From positions 1 to 57,195 of the forward strand of contig NZ_JABXKP010000015.1 of NCBI RefSeq assembly GCF_017114985.1: a stretch of 57,195 nucleotides of DNA. Reading direction: 5' to 3'. The stretch's first letter is position 1; every line of letters begins with the position of its first letter. The stretch comes from Nostoc sp. JL33. Its GTDB lineage: Bacteria; Cyanobacteriota; Cyanobacteriia; Cyanobacteriales; Nostocaceae. This document shows positions 46,781 through 55,922 of this stretch, piece after piece. The position numbers and the translations under genes were made by a program. The notes under the pieces are model-generated. The model was not told where the DNA came from and ran no database searches. It saw only the letters and a list, made by a program, of their open reading frames with translations.

Positions 46781-49156
46781 ATGGCAAATCGGTCACGCAA
46801 GCTGAGGCCAAAAGCCTCTAAAGGAAATCAACCTCATGCTGGTGGGATGAAACGCCTCGCGAAAAAACCCCAGAAAAAGCTAAAACGGGGAAGTTGGTTG
46901 TCGTCAATACTAGCGATGTCTACGACGGGCTGCGCCTACGCAATTCTATTGAGTAGTGCTAGTCTAATTATGGCTTTTGCCTGGATTAGTGTTCTCTTCA
47001 TCTTCAATCCAGATCAGGTAAGCTGGCTAAATAAAATTTTACCTGCATGGGTACAAATCCCCCTTGGTAAGCACGAACGCCCCCAAACTCTCAAACAAAT
47101 TCAACTCGATTTAAGTAAGAAAAACCAAATATTTGGGGAAACTCTGCCTTTAAATCAGGATGCGGAAAACTCATTTTTACTGCCAGTTTTTCAACAGCGT
47201 GCTAATTGCCAATCTGATTGTGAAGAACTTGTGGAACTCAGGGTTTACGAACGCTCACAAGAGTTAGAGTTTAAATCCCAATCAGAAAACTACTACTATC
47301 TAGCGACTCAATTACCTATAACTGTATCAGAGGAATCCTTTGTAATTTCTCCCTTGCTTGATGGGACATCAGAACCCCAGGATATCAACATTTCCCTACC
47401 TTTAACTCAAGTGCAACGCTTTGAAGGTGGGACACCATCACCAGGAGTTTGGTTTAATTTGCGGGGTCAACGCCAACAGGGAACTGGTGCGTTCGCCTAC
47501 GGTTACGTTGTATACTACAATCCAGAACGCACCAATTTACTACAAATGTTGTCTTGGATTAGTCCGAATGGACAATTGCCCAAATGGCAGCAGGTAACTG
47601 GTGATGCTACAAAAGAGTTAGTTGTTGATCAAACAGTAGGTTTAGAACCGCACTTACAGGTTTACCGAGTCAAGCCTCTGAAATTATTCCTCAGACCAAT
47701 TCAATTGGAGGCGATTACTCTCAACTCACCAGCCCTCAAGGATTATGCATACCAAAACGCCCTGTCAATTGCCCGTAGTGGACTGTGGACACCAGCCTTT
47801 GAATGGTTGAAATTCATCAAGAAACAGCGCAAAGGAGTTTTGCCAGAGGCGGCGCAAGCGCAAATGGATTTGATTCGCTTGCATTCCCAACTTACTAAAA
47901 CCCAAGCCCAGAAAATTTGGGCAAGTCCTAGTCAAGAAGTGCTGGCAGATTTGATTGATGGTCGCTGGGGCAAAGCTTTACAGCTATTTCAAGCGTCGCC
48001 ACATAATGCCCAAGAAATTGCTACCCTACTCAAAGCTGATGAAAAACGGTTGTGGAATCGCACAGTGGCGGCGTTGCGGGTGAACCCAAATAGGACAGAC
48101 GTGCAAGCTTGGTTCGCTTTGATTTTAACAGTTCAGCAGGGAGAAGAACATGCTAATTCCTGGTTAAAGGCGCAACCAGAAATTACAAAAGATAATCTTG
48201 TCTATATTCAAGGTTTGTTAGCAAGACTCAATGGTGAGAGTACAAAGTCATCCTCTACTCACCCTAGTCAAATTGTTGGTACAGTGCAACCAATTACTCA
48301 AGTCATCAACAGCGAATGGCTGCAACTAAATTCCCCAGCAGATTTGAAACTCACAAATAACCAAGCTTGGTATCAGGTGGAAGTGAGTGCATTTAATGAC
48401 GGGAAACGCTGGCTAAATTCCCCCTTTGAGAATTTCAACCCACCCAAAACTCCCCCCGCCAAATTTTTCTGGGAAACTTTGGGAATCACTTCTGACCCTG
48501 AAATCCAGATTGTGTCCTGGTTGCCAAATGGAGAACAAAAAATTACTATAGCCGCTATCAAAGCGGTGCAACTACGGGGGAAAGTTTTGCGCCTATTAGC
48601 TGCTGGCCCAAAAATTCTAGAGAATCGAAACGATGTTCTCCAACCCAAATCTTTAGCCTTGACAAATGCAGCACTGGAATGGGTGCAACCATCTCCAATC
48701 ACTTTACAACAAGTGTATCAACATAATCCGCAAGGGGTGAAGGTAATTTTATCGAGTCTGTGGCAATCTTTACAGCAATCTGGTGAACTTCCAGGTGGTG
48801 CTATTCCTACCTTTGAGCAGATGCAAGAAAACTTGGGTGATTGGCCGGTTCAAGTGATTGATTTAACAAATAACGCTCAACCAGAAATAATACTGACTAT
48901 CTCAGTAGAAGAAATAGCATCCTTGAATCAGCCTAAACCTGGAATTCCGGGGAAAAACACAGAGCAACGCCGTGAACGGACTATAATTTTGTCTGATAGT
49001 AATAAAGTTATTTACACAGATTTTACAGGAAATTACTTACAAAAACTCTCTGCGATCGCCAAGCTTTCAGGCGGGCAATCCTTAGCTTTACTTGTAGAAA
49101 ATGCCCATAACTACAGTTTGAGGCGCTGGTCAGAGAAAAATCAGCGCTTTGAATAG
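46781..49156 (+). CDS. large membrane-anchored protein of unknown function
   Basis: 791 residues. The N-terminus is strongly basic (about 1-40, KKPQKKLKRGSW), followed by a hydrophobic region (about 45-80, TGCAYAILLSSASLIMAFAW). The rest is soluble and probably periplasmic, with a Trp-rich, helical middle that may contain TPR-like repeats (about 320-480). Its last 200 residues include GEQKITIAAIKAV and RTIILSDSNKVIYTDFTGNYL. The ATG at 46781 is preferred over a TTG at 46769. I recognise it only as a conserved cyanobacterial pattern; function unknown. Confidence 0.7.
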   Translation: MANRSRKLRPKASKGNQPHAGGMKRLAKKPQKKLKRGSWLSSILAMSTTGCAYAILLSSASLIMAFAWISVLFIFNPDQVSWLNKILPAWVQIPLGKHERPQTLKQIQLDLSKKNQIFGETLPLNQDAENSFLLPVFQQRANCQSDCEELVELRVYERSQELEFKSQSENYYYLATQLPITVSEESFVISPLLDGTSEPQDINISLPLTQVQRFEGGTPSPGVWFNLRGQRQQGTGAFAYGYVVYYNPERTNLLQMLSWISPNGQLPKWQQVTGDATKELVVDQTVGLEPHLQVYRVKPLKLFLRPIQLEAITLNSPALKDYAYQNALSIARSGLWTPAFEWLKFIKKQRKGVLPEAAQAQMDLIRLHSQLTKTQAQKIWASPSQEVLADLIDGRWGKALQLFQASPHNAQEIATLLKADEKRLWNRTVAALRVNPNRTDVQAWFALILTVQQGEEHANSWLKAQPEITKDNLVYIQGLLARLNGESTKSSSTHPSQIVGTVQPITQVINSEWLQLNSPADLKLTNNQAWYQVEVSAFNDGKRWLNSPFENFNPPKTPPAKFFWETLGITSDPEIQIVSWLPNGEQKITIAAIKAVQLRGKVLRLLAAGPKILENRNDVLQPKSLALTNAALEWVQPSPITLQQVYQHNPQGVKVILSSLWQSLQQSGELPGGAIPTFEQMQENLGDWPVQVIDLTNNAQPEIILTISVEEIASLNQPKPGIPGKNTEQRRERTIILSDSNKVIYTDFTGNYLQKLSAIAKLSGGQSLALLVENAHNYSLRRWSEKNQRFE

Positions 49157-49257
49157 CAGGTTCCTTACCAAAATTTAGCCCCTGACTAAAATTTAGATTA
49201 GAGAGGGGAAAAGCTCCGGCGTAGCCCGTCGTAGACATCGCTATCTACAAGAGTGAC

Positions 49258-49449
49258 TTATTCTTGTTGGTTAGTGTCGGCTAGACGTTGGTGCTTCAGG
49301 TTTTCCAACTGCTGCAACAGGGAGTCTACCTCTGCTTGTAAATGCATAAATTTAGCTTGCTGATCGTCTTGATAATAAGACTTGGTTAACTGAGTCACCC
49401 AGGTAGTCTGGGACTCGCGATCGGAAACACTAGATAAACAAGTAGGCAT
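49258..49449 (-). CDS. small coiled-coil protein
   Basis: 63 residues. After a polar start (MPTCLSSVSDRESQ), residues 25-58 form a helix with heptad spacing (FMHLQAEVDSLLQQLENLKHQ). No Shine-Dalgarno site is clear. It resembles the short cyanobacterial coiled-coil proteins in style, but support is limited. Confidence 0.5.
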   Translation of the reverse strand: MPTCLSSVSDRESQTTWVTQLTKSYYQDDQQAKFMHLQAEVDSLLQQLENLKHQRLADTNQQE

Positions 49450-49578
49450 CGCTAATTAAATCCACAATTTAACTCACACCATTAGAAATATTATAATAAT
49501 TCTCTTTTCAGCTTTATTATAATATTGGATATTTTCAATCAATTACTCTAATGGATTTCAGGTTCAATCATAAGAGAC

Positions 49579-49665
49579 GGTGATCATAATGGCTGTGTTC
49601 CAGAGAATATATCGCCCCAAGTGTGCAAAGCTTCGTTCCACTCGACGGTACTTAGCAATACTTAA
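49579..49665 (-). pseudogene. possible transposase remnant
   Basis: On the minus strand, AKYRRVERSFAHLGRYIL is followed by a stop about 15 codons later. The RxVERxFAxLxR pattern resembles the C-terminal catalytic end of IS5-type transposases. It lies directly beside the miniature element at 49679. The match is short, so it remains tentative. Confidence 0.35.
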
Positions 49666-49678
49666 TTGATAGCCTGTT

Positions 49679-49806
49679 AAGGGATTTCCAATAAATAAAT
49701 TATCCATCTTTTGGGGTGGGACGAAAAGCCCGCCTTAAGCTATGGGCAGCCTTTTTCACCCACCGCACAAGAAGTAGTTGAGTATTTTTTTATTTCTCAG
49801 TCCTTA
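49679..49806. mobile_element. MITE-like palindromic element, copy 2
   Basis: In reverse orientation to the copy at 34409. It begins TAAGGGATTTCCAATAAATA and ends ATTTCTCAGTCCTTA. The central inverted repeat (GACGAAAAGCCCGCCTTAAG against GGGCAGCCTTTTTCACC) has decayed more than in copy 1. Confidence 0.82.
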
Positions 49807-50115
49807 ATTATGGTTGTATAAATTATTTTGTACTTTAAGGAAATTTACGCAAGAAATTAGATAGACTATATTTCGTTAAACCGAAGGTCGCGGTCGCGGT
49901 TATGATAAACTGACATTCTCAAATAAAATAAAAATAGCAAGTAAAACGCCTGCACCACAAAAAATAATATTCTTAATAATATACGTTTGGAATTAAGGAA
50001 CTCTCAACTGCGAACTGGCAAAGAAAAATTTACTTTCTTCCTCTTCCCGATTCTGCGGTTCCTTTTCCCACACTTTCTAAATATCCGATCCTTACATTAA
50101 GAAATTTTAAATCCC
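49807..50115. other. intergenic region upstream of threonine synthase
   Basis: 300 AT-rich bases with no confident gene. On the minus strand (about 49905-49985) there is a short hydrophobic frame (IIFCGAGVLLAIFILF), but it has no start codon, so I do not call it. Confidence 0.35.
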
Positions 50116-51207
50116 GTGACTTTGAGCCTGTCTACTGCTAAATCTCATCGCCAACCCTGGCCCGGACTGATAGAAGCCTATCGTGAATACTTGCCCGTCA
50201 GCGAAAAAACACCGACTGTCACTCTGTTGGAGGGAAACACACCCCTAATACCAGTGCCAGCGATCGCAGAACGCATTGGCAGACAAGTGCGTGTTTTTGT
50301 AAAATATGACGGTCTCAATCCCACCGGTAGCTTCAAAGACCGGGGGATGACTATGGCAATTTCCAAAGCTAAGGAAACAGGGGCAAAAGCAGTGATTTGT
50401 GCCAGTACGGGCAACACCTCAGCCTCCGCCGCCGCTTATGCAAGGCGTGGGGGAATGAATGCCTTTGTGTTGATACCCGAAGGTTATGTGGCGCTGGGCA
50501 AGTTAGCCCAAGCATTACTCTACGGTGCAGAAGTATTGTCAATTAAAGGTAATTTTGACCAAGCGCTAGAAATTGTCCGCGAAATGGCCGAAAGCTATCC
50601 GGTCACTTTGGTGAATTCCGTCAATCCCTACCGCCTAGAAGGACAGAAAACAGCAGCCTTTGAAATAGTTGATGTGCTGGGTGATGCGCCAGACTGGCTG
50701 TGTATCCCCGTGGGCAATGCGGGAAATATCACAGCATATTGGATGGGATTTTGTCAATATCATCAAGATGGGAAGTGCGATCGCTTACCCCGAATGATGG
50801 GATTCCAAGCCGCAGGTGCAGCCCCCTTAGTACACGGTCAGCGAGTGGCGCATCCCGACACCCTAGCGACAGCAATTCGGATTGGCAACCCTGCTAGTTG
50901 GGAGTTAGCTGTTGCAGCGCAAACCGCAAGTCAGGGAAATTTCCACGCCGTTACCGATGCAGAAATTCTCGATGCTTATCGACTTTTGGCAGCATCAGAA
51001 GGTATCTTCTGCGAACCTGCTAGCGCCGCTTCTGTAGCCGGGTTGTTGCAGGTGAAAGACCAAATTCCTACAGGGGCGACAGTGGTTTGTGTCCTCACAG
51101 GCAATGGTCTAAAAGACCCAGATACAGCCATTAAACACAATTACAGTCAATTTCAACAGGGTATTGCAGCAGAATTGGGCGCAGTAGCCCAGGCAATGGG
51201 ATTTTAG
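50116..51207 (+). CDS. thrC: threonine synthase
   Basis: Forms threonine from O-phosphohomoserine with pyridoxal phosphate. The cofactor lysine is Lys74 in [11 protein letters not shown]. Other conserved segments are [34 protein letters not shown] and the terminal [12 protein letters not shown]. At 363 residues it is the short class II form. It starts with GTG at 50116. Threonine synthase and threonine deaminase (at 22177) are both in the window but 27 kb apart, so they are not an operon. Confidence 0.95.
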   Translation: MTLSLSTAKSHRQPWPGLIEAYREYLPVSEKTPTVTLLEGNTPLIPVPAIAERIGRQVRVFVKYDGLNPTGSFKDRGMTMAISKAKETGAKAVICASTGNTSASAAAYARRGGMNAFVLIPEGYVALGKLAQALLYGAEVLSIKGNFDQALEIVREMAESYPVTLVNSVNPYRLEGQKTAAFEIVDVLGDAPDWLCIPVGNAGNITAYWMGFCQYHQDGKCDRLPRMMGFQAAGAAPLVHGQRVAHPDTLATAIRIGNPASWELAVAAQTASQGNFHAVTDAEILDAYRLLAASEGIFCEPASAASVAGLLQVKDQIPTGATVVCVLTGNGLKDPDTAIKHNYSQFQQGIAAELGAVAQAMGF

Positions 51208-51310
51208 CACTCTGGCACTAAAAGCGATCTACTGAAGCTAATTGAAAAATTGCGTAGGCATCAGAACTTTCCCAGAGGAATTTTGAATTTTGAATTCGGA
51301 GCGAAGCGAC

Positions 51311-51901
51311 GTGACTCATTCTACTGATATTGCCACCTTAGCCGGGTGGATGGCAGCTGACTTTAGCAATCAAGAACAAGCTTTTGAAAATCCGCCTTTT
51401 TATGCCCACATTCGCGTGTGTATCCGTCCCCTTCCCTTGGAATTGTTCTCAGGGGTAAGTTTGTTTCTCGAACAAGCTTATGATTTTATGCTCAATCAAC
51501 CCTACCGGATGCGGGTAATGAAGTTGATTCCGGCAGAAAACCACATTGTTATTGAACACTACACGGTTAAAGAAGAACAAAAATTTTACGGCGCATCTCG
51601 TGATCCCGAACGTTTAAAAGTTTTATCCGTTGATCAATTGGAAAAAATGCCAGGTTGCAACATGGTTGTAGAGTGGACAGGTAATAGCTTCAAAGGTAAG
51701 GTTGAACCTGGTAAAGGCTGCATTGTGGTTCGTGACGGCAAAAATACTTATCTGGATAACGAATTTGAGATTGACGCTAAAGAATTTTTCAGCCTCGATC
51801 GCGGAAGGGATTTAGACACAAATGAACATCTGTGGGGTTCTATCGCCGGCCCATTTCACTTTGTCCGTTGGAGCAGTTTTGCCGATGAAGTTAAGGTGTA
51901 A
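51311..51901 (+). CDS. cpcT: phycobiliprotein chromophore lyase CpcT/CpeT
   Basis: Attaches phycocyanobilin to the Cys153-equivalent of phycocyanin beta (CpcT), or a homologous bilin to phycoerythrin (CpeT). The 196-residue protein matches the T-type lyase family, with WMAADFSNQEQAFENPPFYAHI near the start, then SLFLEQAYDFMLNQPYR, CNMVVEW and GSIAGPFHFVRW. The frame opens upstream with a TTG at 51290; the GTG at 51311 preceded by GGAG at 9 bases gives the expected N-terminus (MTHSTDIATLAGW). CpcT is the more common form and is assumed here. Confidence 0.92.
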   Translation: MTHSTDIATLAGWMAADFSNQEQAFENPPFYAHIRVCIRPLPLELFSGVSLFLEQAYDFMLNQPYRMRVMKLIPAENHIVIEHYTVKEEQKFYGASRDPERLKVLSVDQLEKMPGCNMVVEWTGNSFKGKVEPGKGCIVVRDGKNTYLDNEFEIDAKEFFSLDRGRDLDTNEHLWGSIAGPFHFVRWSSFADEVKV

Positions 51902-52167
51902 CAAGTGAGAAGTTAGGAGTTAGGAGTTAAAAGTTAGGAATTAAAACTCATCACTCTCCTGAATCTACTAGGAGTTGTTTGTAGCATATAGTCAACTTGT
52001 GATCAGAATTTTCTAGCGATCGCCTAAAGACTACCAGAAACATCGAGTTAACCCACTATCTCTAGCTCACAATCCTATGCAATCATGGTTTAACTAGCGC
52101 CCTATAGCTACTGAATGGTGACTAAAACATCTTAGAAACATTAGAGTAGTTCAGGGAATCCTGGTGT

Positions 52168-52205
52168 GGCTGCATAGCCAAGTGGTAAGGCAGAGGTTGC
52201 AAAGA
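52168..52205 (+). other. left attachment site: partial tRNA-Cys copy
   Basis: A copy of the 5' half of the tRNA-Cys gene located at 53674. Positions 52172-52197 are identical over 26 bases to 53678-53703, covering the acceptor end, D-arm and 5' anticodon stem. Then one base is missing, TGCAAA follows, and the similarity stops. One base of the acceptor differs (GGCTGCA instead of GGCGGCA). No 3' half is present. It marks one end of an integrated element. Confidence 0.85.
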
Positions 52206-52276
52206 GTCAACCTTACCTACTATACTAACCATGCTAACTAGGTACTAACTATATACTATTTATAGCTACTACTGAA

Positions 52277-52309
52277 GTCAATACCCGGTCAATACCCGGT
52301 TAATACCCA
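52277..52309. repeat. 11-bp tandem repeat at the element's left end
   Basis: Two perfect copies of GTCAATACCCG and a third variant, GTTAATACCCA, in tandem. Their position between the left attachment site and the integrase stop suggests arm-type binding sites for the recombinase or an excision factor. Confidence 0.85.
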
Positions 52310-52321
52310 AGATACTACCCA

Positions 52322-52356
52322 TTAAAATACCCTCTCTAGTACATTACTAAGAGGGT
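52322..52356 (-). terminator. probable terminator of the integrase gene
   Basis: On the minus strand, ACCCTCT pairs with AGAGGGT around a 14-base loop, followed by ATTTTAAT. It is 20 bases after the integrase stop. Confidence 0.55.
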
Positions 52357-52376
52357 TCAATATTCCTTAGCCGCTA

Positions 52377-53579
52377 TTACATTTCTGGTAGCTCTATAGG
52401 TATTCCATTACCCGCATAATGCTTAAGAATGATAGCTGGGCTGTTTCCTACCAACCTAGCAACTGTAGAGACTGGATACCTCTGTGCCAACATTAAAGTA
52501 ATGAAAGTATGCCTAGTATTGTAAAGACATCTGTAGCGGTTAATAGCGCCTGAGTCCATTAAGCCTTGTATTACCCCTCTGTAAGTCTTATCGCCTGCTC
52601 TACCGCCTTTCCAGACCTGAGTACTGAACTTGGTATTGTTAACCATGCCTCCATTAGGACTGGTAAATACTGATGTATCCTTAGCCGCATCAGCAGGTTT
52701 AATGGATAGTAATAGCTCTCTGAGTTGGCTATTACAGGGGAACTTTCGAGCCTTACCTGTTTTAGTACCCTTCCTAACCTTCAACCCAGAGTCATAGGAC
52801 TCGCAGAAGGTTATCTGAGTACATTCCTGGTTAATATGCCCCCATGTTAGCCCTATTGCCTCTCCTGTCCTGCAACCTGTCCAGAATAAGAACTTGACAA
52901 ATGGGGCATAATGCGGTCTAGTCACCTCAAATGCCTTAATGATGCTATGCATTTCCTCCCTACTAAATGGGTCAATAGCATCCGCATCATGCTTTGGTAG
53001 CTTAATATCCTCTGACATGCCAGCAAATGGGTTATCCTTGACCATACCAGAGCCTACAGCCCATTTACAGCAAGCGGCAAGGTAGGTTATGACTCTCTTA
53101 GCTGCATTAGGGGATAGGGTAGCTAATAGATGGTCTCTGATAGCAATAGCCTCATTCAAGTCCTTAGTAGGTAATGCAGCAATATGGTTAGTATATTTCC
53201 TTGCATAGTCCCTTCGGTAGGTAGTTGCAGCGAGTTGAGGTTCCATATAAGCACAATATGCCGCCCATAGCTGTGCTAAGTCTTGCTGAGGTTGATGAGG
53301 CTTGACTATGGTTAGCTGAGGTCTGTTGTAACCCTCTAGTCTGTTCTTGTAGCGCTCTAGTGTGCAGTCAAACAGTCCGGTAGCTATTTCCTCATCCATT
53401 AGTGCGACTAGCATTCTCATCTGTTTTCTGTTATAGTCAGATGCATCTAGACCTGTCATCATATACCTGCTCTGACCTTGCTTGGTCAGCATGGTAGGCA
53501 ACCTAAGCCTTAGTTTACCTCTATGGTCTTCTATGCCTACTGTACCTCTGGCTTGTCTAGTTCTTATGGGTTGTACCAT
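52377..53579 (-). CDS. tyrosine recombinase (phage-type integrase)
   Basis: 400 residues. An N-terminal arm-binding domain (about 10-80, GTVGIEDHRGKLRLRLP) resembles the Min27/DUF3596 type. A SAM-like core-binding domain follows (about 100-190), then the catalytic domain. Catalytic residues visible are Arg237 (TGCRTGEAIGL), a lysine around 273-276 in the beta-hairpin, Arg356 and His357 (YNTRHTF), His387 and the nucleophile Tyr388 (LKHYAG). Tyr353 replaces the histidine of the usual HxxR box. The gene lies between a half copy and the intact tRNA-Cys, reading away from the tRNA. No excisionase or cargo gene is present. Confidence 0.93.
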   Translation of the reverse strand: MVQPIRTRQARGTVGIEDHRGKLRLRLPTMLTKQGQSRYMMTGLDASDYNRKQMRMLVALMDEEIATGLFDCTLERYKNRLEGYNRPQLTIVKPHQPQQDLAQLWAAYCAYMEPQLAATTYRRDYARKYTNHIAALPTKDLNEAIAIRDHLLATLSPNAAKRVITYLAACCKWAVGSGMVKDNPFAGMSEDIKLPKHDADAIDPFSREEMHSIIKAFEVTRPHYAPFVKFLFWTGCRTGEAIGLTWGHINQECTQITFCESYDSGLKVRKGTKTGKARKFPCNSQLRELLLSIKPADAAKDTSVFTSPNGGMVNNTKFSTQVWKGGRAGDKTYRGVIQGLMDSGAINRYRCLYNTRHTFITLMLAQRYPVSTVARLVGNSPAIILKHYAGNGIPIELPEM

Positions 53580-53673
53580 ATTAAGCTAGCCTACTACCTT
53601 TGCCTTACCTAATGGTAGCTAAAGGGTAGCTAAATAGCAAGAGGAAAGCTCAAAACAGGTCTACAGAAAGGAT

Positions 53674-53744
<71 letters not shown>

Positions 53745-53766
53745 TCTAAGAAATATAAGCATTACA

Positions 53767-53786
53767 GGGCTTTGAAGCCCTTTTTT
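53767..53786 (+). terminator. terminator after tRNA-Cys
   Basis: GGGCTT pairs with AAGCCC around a 2-base TG loop (probably opening to four), followed by six T residues, 23 bases after the tRNA. Confidence 0.85.
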
Positions 53787-53858
53787 AATGGTAGTTGTAG
53801 GGCTTGTTTCCAGAGCCTTCCAATATTTTTGGAGTAATTTTGGGTAGTTTGGGTAAAG

Positions 53859-53945
53859 AACTGGGGTAAATTTGTAAGCTAAAGGTATTTACCCCAATAT
53901 ACATTTCTGGGGTAAAGGAACAAGGTAAAGATTTTTACCCCAGTT
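53859..53945. repeat. alternating GGGGTAAA inverted repeats
   Basis: Four copies in alternating orientation: AACTGGGGTAAA (53859), TTTACCCCA (53888), TGGGGTAAA (53908) and TTTACCCCAGTT (53934). The outer two form a perfect 12-bp inverted repeat. They lie between the tRNA and the recombinase remnant. Confidence 0.88.
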
Positions 53946-53967
53946 AATTAACCTTATGCAGTCTAAA

Positions 53968-54150
53968 AAATCTCAAAGTATCGCAATCACATCGCCAGTT
54001 TCCCAAATAAAACATTGGATGATGCGATCGCAATTCCAGATTATCTCATTGCAAATCTTAGCGCTAATGCAGCTAAACGTACTTTGACAAACATAAATGC
54101 TTGCTGTGATTGGGCGCTTAAAAGTCAGTTGATTAAATCAAATCCTTATT
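53968..54150 (+). pseudogene. remnant of a second tyrosine recombinase
   Basis: A frame with no start codon encodes about 60 residues that align with residues 128-185 of the intact integrase (KYRNHIASFPNK against KYTNHIAALPTK, ANAAKRTLTNINACCDWAL against PNAAKRVITYLAACCKWAV). I count 33 identical positions in 59. The catalytic domain is absent. It reads on the plus strand, opposite to the intact gene. Confidence 0.82.
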
Positions 54151-54281
54151 AATAAAGTTATTTTTTTACCAACTATTTGGGAGAATAGTAGTAATTATTA
54201 CAATTCCTACAACTGAATGAGATTAGGTTGAGTGTGAATCTTGATTAAGCTATTTATTTGTCAGCCGATCATAAAACTAAA

Positions 54282-55133
54282 ATGAGTGTTTTCTTCTCAG
54301 ATGAGGCGATCGCTAAGTTAATTCAGGAAGATGTTTCCTACCTAGATTTGACAACCTACGGACTTGGCATTGGCAAGCAACCTGGTGAAATCGAGTTTTC
54401 TACCCGTCATCCGATGACCATTTGCGCTACTGAAGAAGCAGCCAGAGTATTAAAATATTGTGGTGCCGAAGTTCATTATCAAGTCGAAAGTGGTACAGTC
54501 TGCCAAGAAAAGCAATTAATTCTTCAAGCTAGTGGCACTGCTGAAGCTTTGCACAGTGGCTGGAGAGTTGCTTTAAATTTGATGGAATACGCCTCCGGCA
54601 TTGCTTCGCGTACAAGAGTATTAGTAGATACTGCTTTATCAGTAAATCAGTCTGTTTCTATTGTGACTACTCGTAAATGTTTTCCAGGTACTAGAGCGCT
54701 TTCCATCAAAGCAGTTCTAGCTGGCGGGGGATTTTTTCATCGCTTAGGATTATCTGAAACAGTTCTGATCTTTAACCAACACCTGATATTCCTGGGAGGT
54801 ATAGTTGCGCTAATTGAGCGCATGAATGAACTGCGACGACAGTTTCCAGAACAACGTATTTGCGTTGAAGTAGATACACCAAAAGATGCTTGGATGGCTG
54901 TTCAAGCAGGTGTAGATTTAATTCAGTTTGATAAAATTCCCCTACCAGACCTTGAGCCTCTAGTTTTGAAGTTGAAGCAGCAGTATCCAAACTTAAAACT
55001 AGCAGCGGCTGGTGGTATTACCTCTGAAAATATAAAAGATTATGCTAGCAGTGGTGTAGATATTTTAGTGACAAGTTCACCGTACTTTGGTAAACCGTGC
55101 GATATTGCAGTCAAAATGACGATGGCACAGTAG
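54282..55133 (+). CDS. modD: ModD-like protein (nicotinate-nucleotide pyrophosphorylase family)
   Basis: A 283-residue protein of the quinolinate phosphoribosyltransferase fold, close to ModD of molybdenum transport operons. Segments seen are LIQEDVSYLDLTTYGL at the start, RVALNLMEYASGIASRT, TTRKCFPGTRALSIKAVLAGGG in the centre and LKLAAAGGITSENIKDYASSGVDILVTSSPYF at the end. The true role of ModD is unsettled. An upstream TTG at 54258 adds eight residues; the ATG at 54282 is preferred. A molybdenum context is supported by the ModA-like gene 1.8 kb downstream on the same strand. Confidence 0.88.
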   Translation: MSVFFSDEAIAKLIQEDVSYLDLTTYGLGIGKQPGEIEFSTRHPMTICATEEAARVLKYCGAEVHYQVESGTVCQEKQLILQASGTAEALHSGWRVALNLMEYASGIASRTRVLVDTALSVNQSVSIVTTRKCFPGTRALSIKAVLAGGGFFHRLGLSETVLIFNQHLIFLGGIVALIERMNELRRQFPEQRICVEVDTPKDAWMAVQAGVDLIQFDKIPLPDLEPLVLKLKQQYPNLKLAAAGGITSENIKDYASSGVDILVTSSPYFGKPCDIAVKMTMAQ

Positions 55134-55922
55134 TGCATTTTTAATTTAGTTTGAATACTTAAGATTGCAGTTGTTAAAACGCAGGAGTTGAGCCAGAAAG
55201 AATAGTGTTTACGCAAGGCTTAGAACGGAAGTAGAGTAGGCGTTTTACGAAGCTCTTAAGTAGTTGATGAAATAGAGCGATAGACGGTTATATCGCTCTC
55301 TTCACCGCACCTGTGAACCGTTCCACTAGTCTATTGGTTGCATACACTACGAGTCTAGTAGCTGGATAGTTTTGCTCCAACTATAGTGTCGGCACAACTA
55401 CAACCCTTCTCCATAAATCGGACAGTTTTCTAATTTACAGGTAAATCTCACTTATGAACACTTTATTAGCTTGATAGTAACCTATTTATAAAGCAAATAA
55501 TCACAGCAAGTTTATATACAAGATTAAGCTTCACTATTTTAAAAAGAAATAACAATTAATTTTGTTAGCGTTTGATTACCAAATAAGATGGTAATTTACT
55601 CAATAAGTTGGTATTATCTTCATTAGATTACACAGATACACTTATCCATTTGGAAAAACGCAAATCTAACAAGAGGTTTGCGGCTAACTTTGGCGTCAGG
55701 ATTCATTAGTTTTTAATATGAGTTATTAAAAACTAACTATTTAGTAGCGTTTGGTAAGGAGTTGAAAGTTTAACGATAGAACCGTTTTGATTTTTATCTA
55801 ACAGAACCTATTGTCAAATTGCTCAATTTTGGCGATAACGATACTAATTTTTGGTGAGCAAACAGCTTTCAGCAAAACAATCTAGTTTTTTCAATATTCA
55901 ATAGTAAACGGAGAAATGTTTT
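55134..55922. other. long intergenic region
   Basis: Nearly 800 AT-rich bases without a convincing gene on either strand. AAGTTGGTA-type motifs occur near 55608 and again near 56910, ahead of the next two genes, and could be binding sites, but this is weak. Confidence 0.4.

Noticed and set aside
49905..49985. Hydrophobic minus-strand frame resembling a small photosystem or cytochrome subunit
   Set aside because: No start codon in reach and no match to a small subunit I can recognise.
22177..51207. IlvA and ThrC as one amino-acid cluster
   Set aside because: They are 27 kb apart with many unrelated genes between.
52277..52309. Iteron-type replication origin
   Set aside because: Only three short units, no Rep gene and a clear integrase context; binding sites for the recombinase are more likely.
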